Shown: positions 1-11,077, numbered from the stretch's first letter. The stretch: 64,000 nt of DNA from Athripsodes cinereus (GCA_947579605.1 OX388312.1:27613313-27677312); one strand, 5' to 3'. Made by a program: numbers and translations. Notes: a model not told the origin generated them from the sequence alone.

Positions 1-109
1 GCCCATGTTTTAGATTAACTAACCATCGACATACGTGTGTGTTAAATAAATACTATTTTAAATTCTGTTATTTTCTTTAGGAATGTATTATTATTGATTA
101 TATTATAAT

Positions 110-262
110 TATATAAAGGTATATTTATTTTAATTATGAATGTGTCAATTTGACGTCGTTAGAAGAAATCACTACATCTCTCCACTGGATATCGTCCTAG
201 TATTTTTAATTTTATATTGTTCTGTTATATAATGAATATTAATAAACAATATACCACTGCTT
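110..262 (+). repeat. Non-LTR retrotransposon 3' tail fragment
   Basis: Aligns by eye with 49034-49210: both share AGGTATATTTAT, then GAAATCACT, then ATATCGTC and TTTTAATTTT, and end in an AATAAA-type run. Likely a 3' untranslated region of a decayed LINE; no coding part remains. Confidence 0.45.
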
Positions 263-666
263 TGGTTTCACTGCGACTTATATGTATTAAGTATTTTACA
301 TCATACTCATATTCATAACAATACACAATTTAACATCCTTGGACGAACGCTTCTTCAAGATTGATATGAAAATATTTTGGACCCAATACAATATTTTGAT
401 CGAGTTTCTAGTCTATGATATATAATACGTCTATGTTACTAAGATGTTTCATAGTTATTTATTTTGTTTCTTATAATCTACATGTTATCTTATAGCTTGA
501 TTCTACTTTTTATCTAGTCTATGTATACATTTAAAAGCAATATATTATCGTACTAATACCATTAATTCATATTTCCCGAAATGTAGGCTGGTTATTAGAC
601 CACTACAACCATTACATGAGAACATCGGTTTATAATTTAACGTACAGTTCATTCATATTCATTCAT
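263..666. other. AT-rich intergenic DNA, nothing recognised
   Basis: No open frame of note, no terminal repeats and no match to the repeat families found elsewhere in the window. Confidence 0.5.
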
Positions 667-828
667 ACTATCACGGGATTTACCCACAAACGGGGTAGCC
701 AGCGGTACAATTACATCTAATAAACATGCAAGTGGGGATATACGTGTCAATAAAAATTAAAACATTCAGGATGGGTGGCAAATCTCATCGCTGAATTTAA
801 GATGTAAATCTCTGTACGTGTTACGGTA
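667..828 (-). mobile_element. RTE-tailed short retroposon, diverged copy
   Basis: Partial member of the roughly 250-bp family described at 5659-5918. Recognised by the anchors GGGGTAGCCAGC, AAAACATTCAGGATGGGTGG and CTCATCGCTGAATTTAAGA; the first part is mutated and the distal third is missing. Confidence 0.75.
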
Positions 829-1037
829 TGTATATTATTATTTATTTATATAATTAACAGAACACTACAGACAATACATACATATCCAACACAATTAAAT
901 ATTATAAAATGGCAGGGAGTACCTACTCAATGCAATGTCCTATTCATAAGTGTCTAAATATTAAGTTAAATTATTTTATCAAAGGCCATTATGATAAAAT
1001 ATTCAATCAATACATTTTATCTACTATTTCTATAGAC

Positions 1038-1489
1038 CAGTGGTTCTTAACCTGGGTTCGATCGAACCCCAGGGGTTCGGTGAGTCAGTCTTGGGGGTTC
1101 GGTGAAAATCATTTTAAAGGCAAGATATTTTTGCGAGTTGGAAAAAGAAAAAAAAATACTCCGATAATTCATTCAAACCGCCATCACAAGTTTGAAAAAC
1201 AATGTTGCCAGTTTATTCTAACAATCCAAATATTCCATCTGGCAACACTTAACTTAGTAATACCAGCTTTGTTAATTAATATGTTTCATGTTTTGATTTA
1301 ACCATTAAAATTTAATGTTTTGATCTTTGTTTCTTATTTTTTTTTTCATTTTGTACACCTATATATAAATATATACCATGTTTTGAATTTGTAAAAATCT
1401 AATTTTATTTTTCAAATTAGGAGGGGTTCGGTGAATGCGTAAATGTAACTGGTGGGGTTCGGTACCCCCAAAAAGGTTAAGAACCACTG
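1038..1489. mobile_element. hAT-type MITE with perfect 8-bp target duplication
   Basis: Terminal inverted repeats CAGTGGTTCTTAACCT and AGGTTAAGAACCACTG bound a 452-bp element without coding capacity. The 8-bp duplication CTATAGAC lies at 1030-1037 and 1490-1497. CAGNGGTTC termini with 8-bp duplications are diagnostic of the hAT superfamily. The exact duplication suggests a fairly young insertion. The open frame that overlaps it has no coding meaning. Confidence 0.93.
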
Positions 1490-1812
1490 CTATAGACATT
1501 AACATATTATATCTTTATTAGTCGGTAACCTGATACGATGCGATGTATTCTTTTTATAATAAATCCATCATCTTATTGTTGTGATTAAAATGCACGTACG
1601 CCCTTGTACTATAGAGTTCCTGACAGATCATTCTACTTATATTAATAGATCATCACAATACAAGCAGGTAATTAATAATAAGTATTAATAAATAATTAAT
1701 TACCTACATTATGTTGGTACAAATAAGGGATATGTAGGTACACTGGTACATACATACGCATTGTTCATCACATGACGATAATAAATTATTGTTATCCGAA
1801 GGTGTTGTGTAT

Positions 1813-2110
1813 TAGTGATGTAACGAATATTCGTATTCGCAAAAAAATATGCGAATGTTTTGCGAATATTATTTTGGTAATAAAGTATCGGATATTGGTT
1901 AAAAGTACCGGATACTTACCCTGTATATATTGTAGAAAAAGGTACTACAAGAAAATATTCTTTGAGAAAACCGAGGAGTTTTGAAATATTTTAAATTCCT
2001 ATACCATTTTGAAAATTCGGCGACGGGGGAGGGGGGGGGGTAGAAATTTTAATGTTTGAGCAATTTTAGAAATTTAAGCAAGTCAATATTCGCTATTCGC
2101 ATTCGCGAAT
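1813..2110 (+). mobile_element. hAT-type MITE, 3'-truncated copy of the family at 63431
   Basis: Begins TAGTGATGTAACGAATATTC and follows the 63431-63806 element through its GAATGTTTTGCGAATATT, ACCGGATACTTACCC and poly-G parts. It breaks off inside the terminal repeat at about 2110, where a different sequence starts. No target duplication is left. Confidence 0.8.
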
Positions 2111-2400
2111 GTCGGCAACAAATACTCGCATCCGCATTGGGTGCGTCCAGATAGTAGGATGCTCCTCGAAGGAGTCGATTCTAAATGACGGGCCCTGTGA
2201 CACCAAAAACCCTGTTATAGAAGCAGGACTCGCTTGCTCTATTGATCTCGTCCAGCATATCGATGGATGTCTTTGCTGAGCGTAAGGGTCTATTTGCAGA
2301 TGTTTTGAAAACACAGAGCTCAGAAAGTGACTGGGATGCCAAATTATTTAAAGAGTGAAACATCGTAAACATTATATTATTAACACGAAAGTGTAGCAAA
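2111..2400 (-). pseudogene. Non-LTR retrotransposon ORF2 C-terminal remnant (CR1/L2-like)
   Basis: Read on the minus strand, it gives a stretch around RPLRSAKTSIDMLDEINRAS then CFYNRVFGVTGP followed by a stop. This is the same motif order as 55985-56250 (RRPLRSSEL..NRAGKSNFYERAFGVVGP). The FYERAF.V.GP..WN.LP pattern is typical of the last part of LINE reverse-transcriptase ORFs. Degenerate, with stops. Confidence 0.6.
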
Positions 2401-2689
2401 CTAGCAACGAGTCAAGAAACAAAATTTGAAAATAAAGAATAAGTAACAGAAAGAAAACCCGAATATGACATCCTTGCTTTGACAAAATGTTTGAGTAGTC
2501 AAAGCTAACAAATCTTCAATGTTTTAATGTTGTGTACATGCAACAATGTCCTAGAAGCGATAATTAATTTTAAAATTTCCTTAATGCGCTTTAGCACGTA
2601 AACGATAATTAAATATGTACCAACAACTTCATTCCGTAGAAAGAACGGGACGCTATCGACTATATTAATCTATCTTTAAATTACTTCTA

Positions 2690-2775
2690 TCGCTTCGTCC
2701 ACATTCACGTTTTCTCACACTCCCTCTTTCAGAGATATACACTCTCTTCGTCATTCATCTCGTCTTCTTCATAAT
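2690..2775 (-). pseudogene. RTE retrotransposon fragment
   Basis: Short minus-strand match to the RTE family at 30361-30900 (TTTCTCACACTCCCTCTTTC, then CTCTTCGTCATTC). Too short to say more. Confidence 0.5.
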
Positions 2776-3082
2776 TATATTCCTTCCACTAGTACAAAAA
2801 TTTGGACATCCAAATAAATAAAGTTTGACAATGATGCATAAGGAAAATATAACGATTTATTAGTATAATAAAGATGTGAACAATGTATAAAAAAGGTCAC
2901 GAACAAAAATGTAAATAATACTAACAAAACATTCAAATTAACAACGATAAAGAATACTTAGAAAAGAACAGTAGTATGAACAATTGAGAGACAGTGTATC
3001 CTGAAGACTGCAGGATTGGCGACGATAGCTAGAGAAGACCAGGATACAAGATGGACTAACGAGTCATCTAAAATCATGAGCA

Positions 3083-3128
3083 ATTGGTGAGCTTATTGCC
3101 TGGAGGCAATATCTTCCAGCTAACCAAA
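3083..3128 (-). repeat. LINE 3' tail fragment
   Basis: TTGCCTGGAGGCAATATCTTCCA resembles 55630-55665 (TTGCCTGCAGGCAATTTCTACCA), the start of a LINE 3' untranslated region in reverse orientation. The inner palindrome GCCTG-AGGC is kept in both copies. Confidence 0.4.
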
Positions 3129-3164
3129 TCTTCCAATGTCATTCTCTTTGTATTCTTTGACGAG

Positions 3165-3250
3165 TCGTCGTGACCGAGTTGGTAAAGGCGTCACGAAACT
3201 ACAAACTGCTGACTTGTGTTCGAGCCCATCCTGATTACATTCTATCATGG
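3165..3250 (+). mobile_element. tRNA-derived SINE head
   Basis: TGACCGAGTTGGTAAAGGCG resembles a pol III A box, and TGTTCGAGCCC a B box, spaced as in a tRNA gene. It cannot fold as an intact tRNA. It is followed by AT-rich sequence, so it is read as a SINE head and not a tRNA gene. Confidence 0.55.
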
Positions 3251-3722
3251 TTTATTACTTTTACTTAATTTTAATCTTACTTTGTTTGTTTGTTATATTT
3301 TATTCATTCATTTGAATCTTTCGCCATATATTGTTTAAATACATATTATCATTTTTGTTTGATTTTTAATCTTATTCTATACATTCATTGGAATCCATTC
3401 ATTTTATTTGATTTGTTCTAATACATTTTTATATTTGTTACTTTGTTTTGATACTTACGTTGATTTTTAAGTCTTGTTTTGTTCACTTAGTCTTAATTAA
3501 TTCGTTCACCTGAATCTTATCTTATTTATTAATTTAAATGCATGTTATGGAGTATTTGTTTTTTTTTTTGCATTTTTTTTTTAACTTTGATGATTTTTAA
3601 AACCCTTCAGGTAAATTTAGGATCTTCACTGGTCCACCTTTTGATTTTGTAATTTGTTATCATGTACTATAATTGACTGTCTGATCTTGTGTAGGTACAT
3701 TGTAAAAATAAATAAAAAAAAT
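3251..3722 (+). repeat. AT-rich stretch ending in a LINE/SINE 3' tail
   Basis: T-rich run with repeated TTTGTTT and ATTCATT words. It then reads GATCTTCACTGGTCCACCTT (compare GACTTTACTGGTCCACTT at 33880), ending in an AATAAATAAAA tail. The two loci probably share a retroposon 3' end. Confidence 0.4.
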
Positions 3723-3847
3723 CTATACAATCACTGCATATAAAGTATATTGCATAAAGCGTCTATCCGACAAATCAAGGCAGTAAGGTTAGTGTACCAG
3801 TGTGCTCTTAGGATGATAATTGTCCTGAGCTAGCCCTTAATTTGCCA

Positions 3848-3960
3848 ATAAAAGTTAAGACATTAAAGATGTGTGGCATACCTCACCGCTGAATTGAAAA
3901 CTGTAAACGTCTTAGACGAGATGTTTTAAAAATCCTTGCCTTTTACAGGTAGGTACCTAC
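3848..3960 (-). mobile_element. RTE-tailed short retroposon, partial
   Basis: Matches the middle of the 5659-5918 family in reverse: GACATTAAAGATGTGTGGC, CTCACCGCTGAATT, then GCCTTTTACAGG. Confidence 0.6.
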
Positions 3961-4394
3961 AAGATCTTTACTGAAGATTCTCACTTATCTCATACAACCA
4001 TTACGACCTTAACCTTCAGAAAATGAACGATTTTCAACACAGTTCTATTAACAAACTGACACCTTGCTTTTAATTACAGACTTGCTTGGCGTTGTTATTG
4101 GAGCAGCCTTCACAATCATGAAAAAGGGGACGACACAATGCAGCTGCCTCTTTCACATTCGAATATAGAACATAATACAATAATTTATACATACATAATA
4201 AAAGCTAAACAGTACACATCTACACCAAGTCCCCCTCAATTTGAATTAGAATGACCAAGTACCTATATATAGGTACGTACCTACATACTAGTTACTTTTG
4301 TACAAAGCTACACGTATTAATATTAAAACAAACAATTTAATTTAATTTTAAAATAGTATTATAGTATCAGGTTTGTATAATTACTATGATTTAG

Positions 4395-4648
4395 ACATGT
4401 TTAGCGAATACACGATGAGAGGATGACGAAGAGGATGTATTTATCTGAAATGGGTGGAACACTTGGAACAAATTCCAAAGGACGGCCGCGGATTGATAAA
4501 GAGAAATCGGCGTCCATGTATGAGAGACTGGATGAATGTAGAGGAAGCGAAGGAAGTGTGTAGGGATAGATCTATATGGCGCTCCGTTCTCTCTGCCTAC
4601 CTTAACTGGGACACGGCGTGAGGGTATAGTAATATGTAGTAGTTTGTA
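4395..4648 (+). pseudogene. RTE retrotransposon ORF2 C-terminus and 3' tail
   Basis: Same family as 30361-30900: it encodes fragments of GRP..GLIKRNRRPCMRDWMNVEEA and CRDRSIWRSVLSAYL, ends GGGACACGGCGTGAGGGTATAGTA, then a TAG-rich tail. RTE elements typically end in such short tandem repeats. The frame is broken, with no full-length copy. Confidence 0.75.
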
Positions 4649-4856
4649 TATTTTCTCATCAATGGTGTCCGTATTCGATCCTTATTGAAAATAATTTATG
4701 TCAACAAGTATTTTAGGTATCACAATGCAAGAATAGGAAAGCAAAGGATTAAAAGAAAGCCAAAGTAAATAATATTTTATTACACCCACACATCTCTGTC
4801 GATTCCTCACGTTAATAATAAAAGTGCAATGTCATTTGTGAATATTATATAGAAAA

Positions 4857-4890
4857 GAGTGGGAGACCAATAATTTATTCATTACCGGGA
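4857..4890 (-). repeat. End fragment of the RTE-tailed retroposon
   Basis: GTGGGAGACCAATAATTTAT followed by TTACCGGG corresponds to the 5' end of that family. The rest is absent. Confidence 0.5.
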
Positions 4891-5280
4891 TTTACACAGG
4901 GTGGATTTCTTCCGATTGAATTACCTTTCAATTGTGTCTTGATCAATTTCTTATACTCAACACGCTCCATTCCCGGAAGATTTTCTTCATTTAGTCAACC
5001 TGTAGGAGGTCCACACTTTTGCATCCCTCCATTGACAGATAGTCTTTCATCATCCATTCACTACATACGTTGAAATAAAGTAAAAAACATGCAACTTTTA
5101 CTTGTAATTAACGATATTAAGGTTAATTATTTGTGACACTTGTTTTATGGCGTTTAAATATTTGAGTTACTGAGGCACTCTGAAATAAACATGGAGTAGT
5201 GCCAAATGTTATCAAAAAATCACGAAAATTGGAAAAGCGGCTTGTTAGATTCTGACAGGATTCTTACTGGAATACGTATT

Positions 5281-5338
5281 TATCAAACACTATTATTTTT
5301 TTAAAATAATAGTGTTTGATAGATACAAAGATAGATAG
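5281..5338. repeat. Short perfect hairpin with partial repeat
   Basis: ATCAAACACTATTATTTT is followed after a short spacer by its complement AAAATAATAGTGTTTGAT. A further ATCAAACACTAT follows 25 bases on. Probably a remnant of a foldback element. Confidence 0.6.
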
Positions 5339-5658
5339 ATCAAACACTATCTGTAAAATATTATCTACCACGTAAATTGTAGCCAGCGGACAACCTACCG
5401 CGTGTATTAGACATAATACCTTTATACAGAATGTTTTATCTGTGACATTAAAAATGTGAGGTTCATTGACAAAGCAAATCCCAAAAATTCAAGAATGAAT
5501 ATTTTACTTTTACAAATCACTTTTCCGTTCTTTAAATTCTGCCTACCCTACTAAGGATGCGACTCGAGGAGAGGAGTAGTTTTGACACAACACATATTAC
5601 TCAAAATTGATCAGCTATGCTTAGAAATAAAATGCATATTTAAATTAAGGTAATTAGA

Positions 5659-5918
5659 TTGCTGTATCCCGTGGAGCACCCGGTAAAGAATTGGTCTCCC
5701 ACTCTTCTCCGTTAGTTTTCGAGTGTCCTGTAAAAGGCAGGTGTTCGGAAAAATTAAGACATTTTATACCTTAAATTCAGCGATGAGGTTTGCCACCCAT
5801 CCTGAATGTCTTGATTTTATATTGGCACGGAGAGGACAGCTTGCATGTTTCTTACATGCAGCTGGTCTGCTGGCTACCCCACTTGTGGGATATGCCGTGA
5901 TGGTATAGTAGTAGTAGA
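5659..5918 (+). mobile_element. Best full-length copy of an RTE-tailed short retroposon
   Basis: About 260 bp. It starts near GTGGAGCACCCGGTAAAGAA, runs through CGAGTGTCCTGTAAAAGGCA, TTCAGCGATGAGGTTTGCC and GGCACGGAGAGGACAGC, and ends GGCTACCCCACTTGTGGGA, TATGCCGTGATGGTA, (TAG)n. Its last 40 bases and tail resemble the end of the local RTE family (CTACCCCACTTGGGATACGG, then CGTGAGGGTATAG). It has no coding frame and no clear pol III A/B boxes. At least 16 further pieces occur in the window, in both orientations. Confidence 0.85.
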
Positions 5919-6058
5919 TTGCTGTATAAAGTTAATCATGACTAAATGAATAATTTTATTCACAAAAACGATATCTATGGTTTCGTGCACCTATATTCAG
6001 TGCTATACACAAAATTTAAATTTCGATACATTTAAGAAATATAAATTGTCATTTACAA

Positions 6059-6234
6059 TAAGGTGACCAACCGTCCTTCTTTCGCAATCCTGTCCACTTT
6101 CGTCCTCGTTTTTATATTTTAAATCTAATCAAAGATAATTATAAAATATTCTTTGACAAAACCGAGATTTCTAATTACTATACCAAATCTAGAAAATGTC
6201 TTCATATTCGCTGTAAATAAAGTTGGTCACCTTA
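6059..6234. mobile_element. 176-bp MITE, terminal repeat TAAGGTGACCAAC
   Basis: Inverted termini TAAGGTGACCAAC and GTTGGTCACCTTA, flanked by TTTACAA at 6052-6058 and 6235-6241. The internal AATATTCTTTGACAAAACCG is shared with the hAT MITEs at 60395 and 63431, although the ends differ. Confidence 0.85.
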
Positions 6235-6695
6235 TTTACAAACAATAATTTTTGACAGGTAAAAAGTAAGATTAACGCTGTTTGTGGTGAAATATCAGCT
6301 GTTTGTGTTGAAGTATTACCATGTCGACTCTAATGGGTGGAAAAATAGTTATTCCTCGTTTATAATAACGACTGTGTATCTATGAATATTTGTATTGTAT
6401 AATAAACAATACAATTATACTGGAGTCAAATTTTGCGATAACAGAATGAATAAATAATAACATATAATGCAAGGCACTCCACTCGACTTTGCACGAGGCT
6501 TTCATCTATAGAGTCATTATGTAATAAAATATTAACAATATACTACGCTGATAACGTGAATCGGAGTTTATGACATGGTGACAGCGATCACGTAGGCGGA
6601 AAATTCTCAGATGAAAAATATTTGCGAAAGCTTGTGAAGATTTTAATATGTACGTATGTGTAAACATTAGACAAGTTAGTAATATTATGTGATAA

Positions 6696-6815
6696 ATGGC
6701 CGGTTTCAATAACCTATCTATCCGTGACTGTCGATTGAAATGTATGATTTAAATTATAGAACACAATAGATTTCAATCGACAGTAGCGGATAGATAGATT
6801 ATTGAAACCGGCCAT
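6696..6815. mobile_element. 120-bp foldback element
   Basis: Arms of about 45 bases (ATGGCCGGTTTCAATAACCT, CTATCCGTGACTGTCGATTG) are repeated inverted at 6770-6815 with a few mismatches around a short AT loop. No coding content. Confidence 0.85.
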
Positions 6816-7129
6816 ATGTCATCTAAAGGATCCAGAGTTGCCAAGTCTACGCATTGTTATGTAGATGGTTTGTCACGAATCTACGTATTTTAGGGCTAAT
6901 CTACGAAGTCCTTACTTATGTACATGGCGACAATTTTATTGAAATCAACTTCCTGAGATAAAATACTCAAAACATCCTGTCTACGTACAATTATATGGTT
7001 GATAAGCGAAATTCTTTCTTTGATCTCAAAATTATATTGGAATTAACTATGTATTTGTTTATTTGTTCAATGTTTCAGTAATTAACATTGTGAAACAACA
7101 TTTTAAATGATATATGTATAAACAAATGT

Positions 7130-7300
7130 TTTTCTACTATTTTTTTCTTTGTTTTCTACTATATCGATCGATTGAAAATGTTCTTATAAGACGAAAGACG
7201 TCTCTCTCGATAAAAAAAAAAACAATGTAGTCGAAAATATCTGTTTTTTAATTTCGAAATTCTACTACCTAAACACAGACACAGTGAATACAACTTATAA
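7130..7300 (-). mobile_element. Foldback element, GAGAGACGTCTTTCG family, degraded
   Basis: In reverse orientation it starts ATTCACTGTGTCTGTGTTTA and TAGTAGAATTTCGAAAT, then carries GAGAGACGTCTTTCGTCTTA. These are the start and central box of the elements at 26118 and 32318. The left arm is mutated and the palindrome is only partly kept. Confidence 0.7.
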
Positions 7301-7578
7301 ACATTTTTTACGCTTTATACCGTACTTTGTGTGAAAAATAAACCAAAATTAAAATTCTTTCACAATACACCGTTTCTGTGAAAGATTCATAGATCTTAGA
7401 GCTTTAGGAGTGCTAGGAATGTAGATTAAAATAAATATCACAAAACAACTTAATGGAAGTGGTATCCTTTACATGGGAGATGAGTTTTGTTTCATCCTCC
7501 GTATTTAAAAGGAACATTGAAATGTGAATATAATATTTGAAAAGTAGAGCAATCATTTTTACGTCAAATGCTCTAGAA

Positions 7579-7734
7579 CAGTTTTCCCAAGGTGGGGCGT
7601 GTACGCCCCTCCGGTGAGGCATCACGCCTTGGAGGTGGGACACCTCGTTTCCACATTTTATTAAAGAGGCCGGTGGGGCATATGACTTTTGAAAAGACTA
7701 CGGTGGGACATGGCATAAAGGTTGGAAAACACTG
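7579..7734. mobile_element. 156-bp hAT-type MITE
   Basis: Termini CAGTTTTCCCAAGGTGGGGC and AAAGGTTGGAAAACACTG form an imperfect inverted repeat. The flanks CTCTAGAA (7571-7578) and CTCTAGAT (7735-7742) are an 8-bp duplication with one change. The G-rich interior (GGTGGGACAT, GGTGGGGCAT) is typical of this hAT family. Confidence 0.85.
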
Positions 7735-7800
7735 CTCTAGATTTCTAGAACCATGTGGCACATATTTTCAAGGGCTTGCACATAGTCAGGTGCCTACTCC

Positions 7801-9190
7801 ATAAGCTTGTAGGTACTGTTTGTAGGGGGTCTGAGGCGATTGAAGACTGCTTTTATTTTATTGTTTTTTTTCTCTCATTCTATTGTTTACATTAATAGGT
7901 ATGTGTATGCTGTAGACACACTTAATTGGGGGGTTGGCCTGGCCAAATCAATGTATGATGTCTTTATTTTTTGTGTGTATTTTGTCAACTTTCTGTTTGT
8001 GTCTCTGATTAAAAATAAATAAGCTTAATAATACTTATTATTGTGGAGTACTAAATAGCGTTTCTTAGTTTTTGCCAAACCATCAAGATGCGTCAACAGC
8101 CGAGCCCAAAAACGGGGAACGTGTCCTGCGATAGGATAAATAATAATTCAAATACATAGCTACATAATAATAATGAGCAGCTATGAAATTTGCTATGCAA
8201 TTTTATGTGGTGATATTAGAAAGTAACAACACATCAAATAGCAACATTGCCGCAACTAGGTATAGCTATTGTAATAGTCAGTTGAATTGAATAAATAACG
8301 ACAACACAAAAATTATTTTAAATTATGCATCTAAATAGCCTACCACAAAACGCATAACGGTAAAACGCGATACAGGCGAGGAAACTGTCGAAAAAACGAA
8401 ACTGACATTGTACCTAATTATGTGTGCAAAAACTATCCTTTAAAAATGATCCTAAATAATTTGAATACAATATGTATTAAAAATTTGAACAATAATGTCT
8501 TGCAATAGCGAAAAACATTCAATTGGGAATTATTTATAATTGATTTTCATTTGTAATAATAATTGAAAATAAATAAGTAACTAAGTAATTCGCTAAAGAT
8601 AAATCCAGAATGCTGTCATAGTTTTGATATAAATATGACTAATACTCCTCGTCGGGATCAGTACTTACTGTCAGATTGTGGAGAACTGACCGAAATAGGT
8701 AACTTTGTTTTTGTGAGATGTTTTAATTGCAAATAGTGATAACCTTGAAGCACTTTTCACTTGATACAACACTTATCATTATCACCGCACAACACAACAC
8801 AATCTCACAAACACACTATAGATCTGTCAGCGTCAGCACAAAATCACAAATCATACGATTTTGTTATTATTATTACGCCGGCAAGTACGTACCAAGTTCC
8901 ATTGAGTATAAATTCTACACAAGCACGCCATATTATGGCCCATAACTACAACTACCGCTTTAGCAAAGAGTAAAGATCGTAGTATTTGGCAGGTGAAGGG
9001 ACCATGTCATGATGTGTTTGAATGGCACGTATTCGGGCTGCGGATTAACATCGTATATCCTCAAGTCATTCGACAAAGTAAATTTAGAGCTACAGGCAAA
9101 AATTAATTACGATATGACCTGCCAAGAATTTTTATATTTTAGAAATAACCAGAGCAAGAAAACTTTTTTGAAAATTCCCATACACTTCTT
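7801..9190. other. Intergenic DNA, no gene recognised
   Basis: Mostly AT-rich. A somewhat more balanced patch at 8640-9080 has short overlapping open frames without similarity to anything I know and without codon bias. I see no terminal repeats. Confidence 0.5.
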
Positions 9191-9194
9191 TTCT

Positions 9195-9300
9195 TTCTTT
9201 TTTTAAGGAAAGATATATGCAGGTTTTGTTATAAACCCAAATACAACCTTATACACCTTTTACAGTAAGCTAAAATAGCTTGTGTCGTGAAAGGAAATGA
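9195..9300 (-). mobile_element. tRNA-derived SINE (family 1), tail only
   Basis: TTATAAACCCAAATACAACC, TTATACACCTTTTACAGTAA and AGCTTGTGTCGTGAAAGG equal the 3' body of the SINE at 14284-14457. The tRNA-like head is missing. Confidence 0.75.
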
Positions 9301-9926
9301 ATATAGTTAAGCTGGTCCTAGTAGCACTGATGAAATTGTATTTTAATTTGTAATACTAATTCAGTTTTAATTCAGTAAATAAACAATTTATCTGATAGTA
9401 ATGTTTTATTTATCAAAAATATCCATTTATCCGAAATCTTCAGGCCTACCCTTTTTGAGAAGGTGGCAGCCCTAGCAGTTAGTCCATTGGTTATCCCAAA
9501 ATGCATGGATGGTATTAAATATAATAGATGAAATTTGTTTTCATTAAAATAAAAAGAAGACGGCGTAATGCCTTCTATTGTTATGTCTTTGTTACCATAG
9601 GTTTAAAAACCTATTAAAGTAAAATGTTTAATTTTTATTAGGTATGAAATCCTTTTGTAAATGCCATTACCCGCTTATAAAATAAGTAAAGGAATATGTC
9701 AAATAAAAAATCTTTATTAAATAAGTAAAAATGTATTTCAATAAAATATCTACCTTTTTATAATGAGTCTCGTCACTGAATTTTAGATAAATGTAAAAAC
9801 ATCTTAAATTTCATTTTTTAGACACCTCCCTTTTTTTGCATTTCAATGTCCCTTGTAATATAGTATAGGCAGCAATTTCATCTGTTTCCGCACAAAGCAA
9901 ATTGCTCTAATTGAGTCAGATCTTTT

Positions 9927-10269
9927 GGAACTCATTGAGTTGGTAGGCACCAGTGTCAAATATCTGTCAAATACAGTTTTCTATGGAGGAAAATTGTTGC
10001 TACAATAATATATTTGGATTGTTTAAAGAAATATTCTTTCTTTTTTGCAAAATTTGCAAAAATTAAATCTACTTCGTAATAAAATCTACTTCAAATAGGT
10101 ACAAATTTCCTAAAGTTTATATTCTAATCAGATTTTATTTTTGCAAATAAAAAAAAAAAAAAAAAATCGCCAGTAAAATCCAAATTATTATTGTAGCAAC
10201 AATTTTCCTCCATAGAAAACTATATCTGACAGATATTTGACATTGGGGTCTATCAACTCAATGAGTTCC
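9927..10269. mobile_element. 343-bp MITE with roughly 95-bp inverted repeats and 8-bp duplication
   Basis: Arms 9927-10021 and 10176-10269 are near-perfect inverted copies (GGAACTCATTGAGTTG, then GTCAAATATCTGTC, then TTTTCTATGGAGGAAAATTG). GATCTTTT flanks both sides at 9919-9926 and 10270-10277. An 8-bp duplication with GG-starting termini would fit a Merlin-like or atypical hAT element; the superfamily is left open. Confidence 0.88.
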
Positions 10270-10310
10270 GATCTTTTCACAGTTTATTTCTCCTAGAAAG
10301 ACCGATACAA

Positions 10311-10389
10311 GACCACATCCACATTTGAAAAAAAAGTTCGATAATTAAGGAGGTATCGAACATTTTTTTTTTGAAACGTGGATGCGGTC
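10311..10389. repeat. 79-bp foldback
   Basis: GACCACATCCACATTTGAAA returns inverted as CGTGGATGCGGTC, with inner GTTCGATA/TATCGAAC arms and two A/T runs. It is a distinct palindrome starting 40 bases after the previous element. Confidence 0.75.
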
Positions 10390-10910
10390 AATTATTGTAC
10401 TATTTACTCTACTACTTCGACCTACTCGCGAATATCGTTAGTCCGTGAATCACCAATCGCACCATACCATGTGCATTTTGTATACCTCCCATTGGTTCGT
10501 TAAAGTGTTATTAGCAAACAAACGCTTCAAACAACTTTTGAGCGCGTTAAAAACCTGAGTTGAAAATTCACAAATAAAACATGTTTTCCAATATCCCATA
10601 GTCATCAGAAAATGAAAAATGTTTTTTTTTTATTTCTGAATCGAAGAAATCCATGATTTGTTAGTAGGTATAAATACCTAGTAGGTAGGTACAACTTCTA
10701 CATGGGTATTTTTTATCATTGTCATAAATAGAGAACAATATAGTCTCTTGCATTTTGTTCTCTGACGAGAAATTATCGGTGACTTTCTACATATTTTTTT
10801 TACATTTACACAAAAAATTCATTAAGTGCACAAAAACAAAAATATTTGATATTATAGGTACTTTAAATAACACACAGTTTACTTTTCACTTCGATTTATT
10901 CAAATCTCGA
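10390..10910. other. Intergenic DNA, nothing recognised
   Basis: AT-rich, with one TAGGTAC-rich patch near 10665-10695. No gene or element boundary seen. Confidence 0.5.
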
Positions 10911-11028
10911 GCGCTTTCGTCAATGTTAATAAATTGACATTTTCAAGAGAACACTCTCTTGGAAATGTCAATTTATTAACATTGACGTTCTCTTGAAAAT
11001 GACAATTTATTACCATTAACGAAAGCGC
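10911..11028. repeat. Three-armed foldback of TTAATAAATTGACATTTTC units
   Basis: Three consecutive copies of one roughly 40-base arm in alternating orientation: GTCAATGTTAATAAATTGAC..CAAGAGAA, then its complement, then the first orientation inverted again. The whole is closed by GCGCTTTCGT (10911) and ACGAAAGCGC (11028). It could fold in more than one way. Confidence 0.8.
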
Positions 11029-11030
11029 TA

Positions 11031-11077
11031 TCATTATGATGATATTATACTAAGAAAGTATAATATCATCATAATGA
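11031..11077. repeat. Perfect 21-bp-arm hairpin
   Basis: TCATTATGATGATATTATAC and its exact complement flank a short TAAGAAA loop, directly next to the three-armed foldback. The perfection of the arms is notable in an otherwise decayed region. Confidence 0.85.

Noticed and set aside
909..1301. 130-codon open frame
   Set aside because: It runs into the hAT MITE at 1038-1489 and has no protein-like features.
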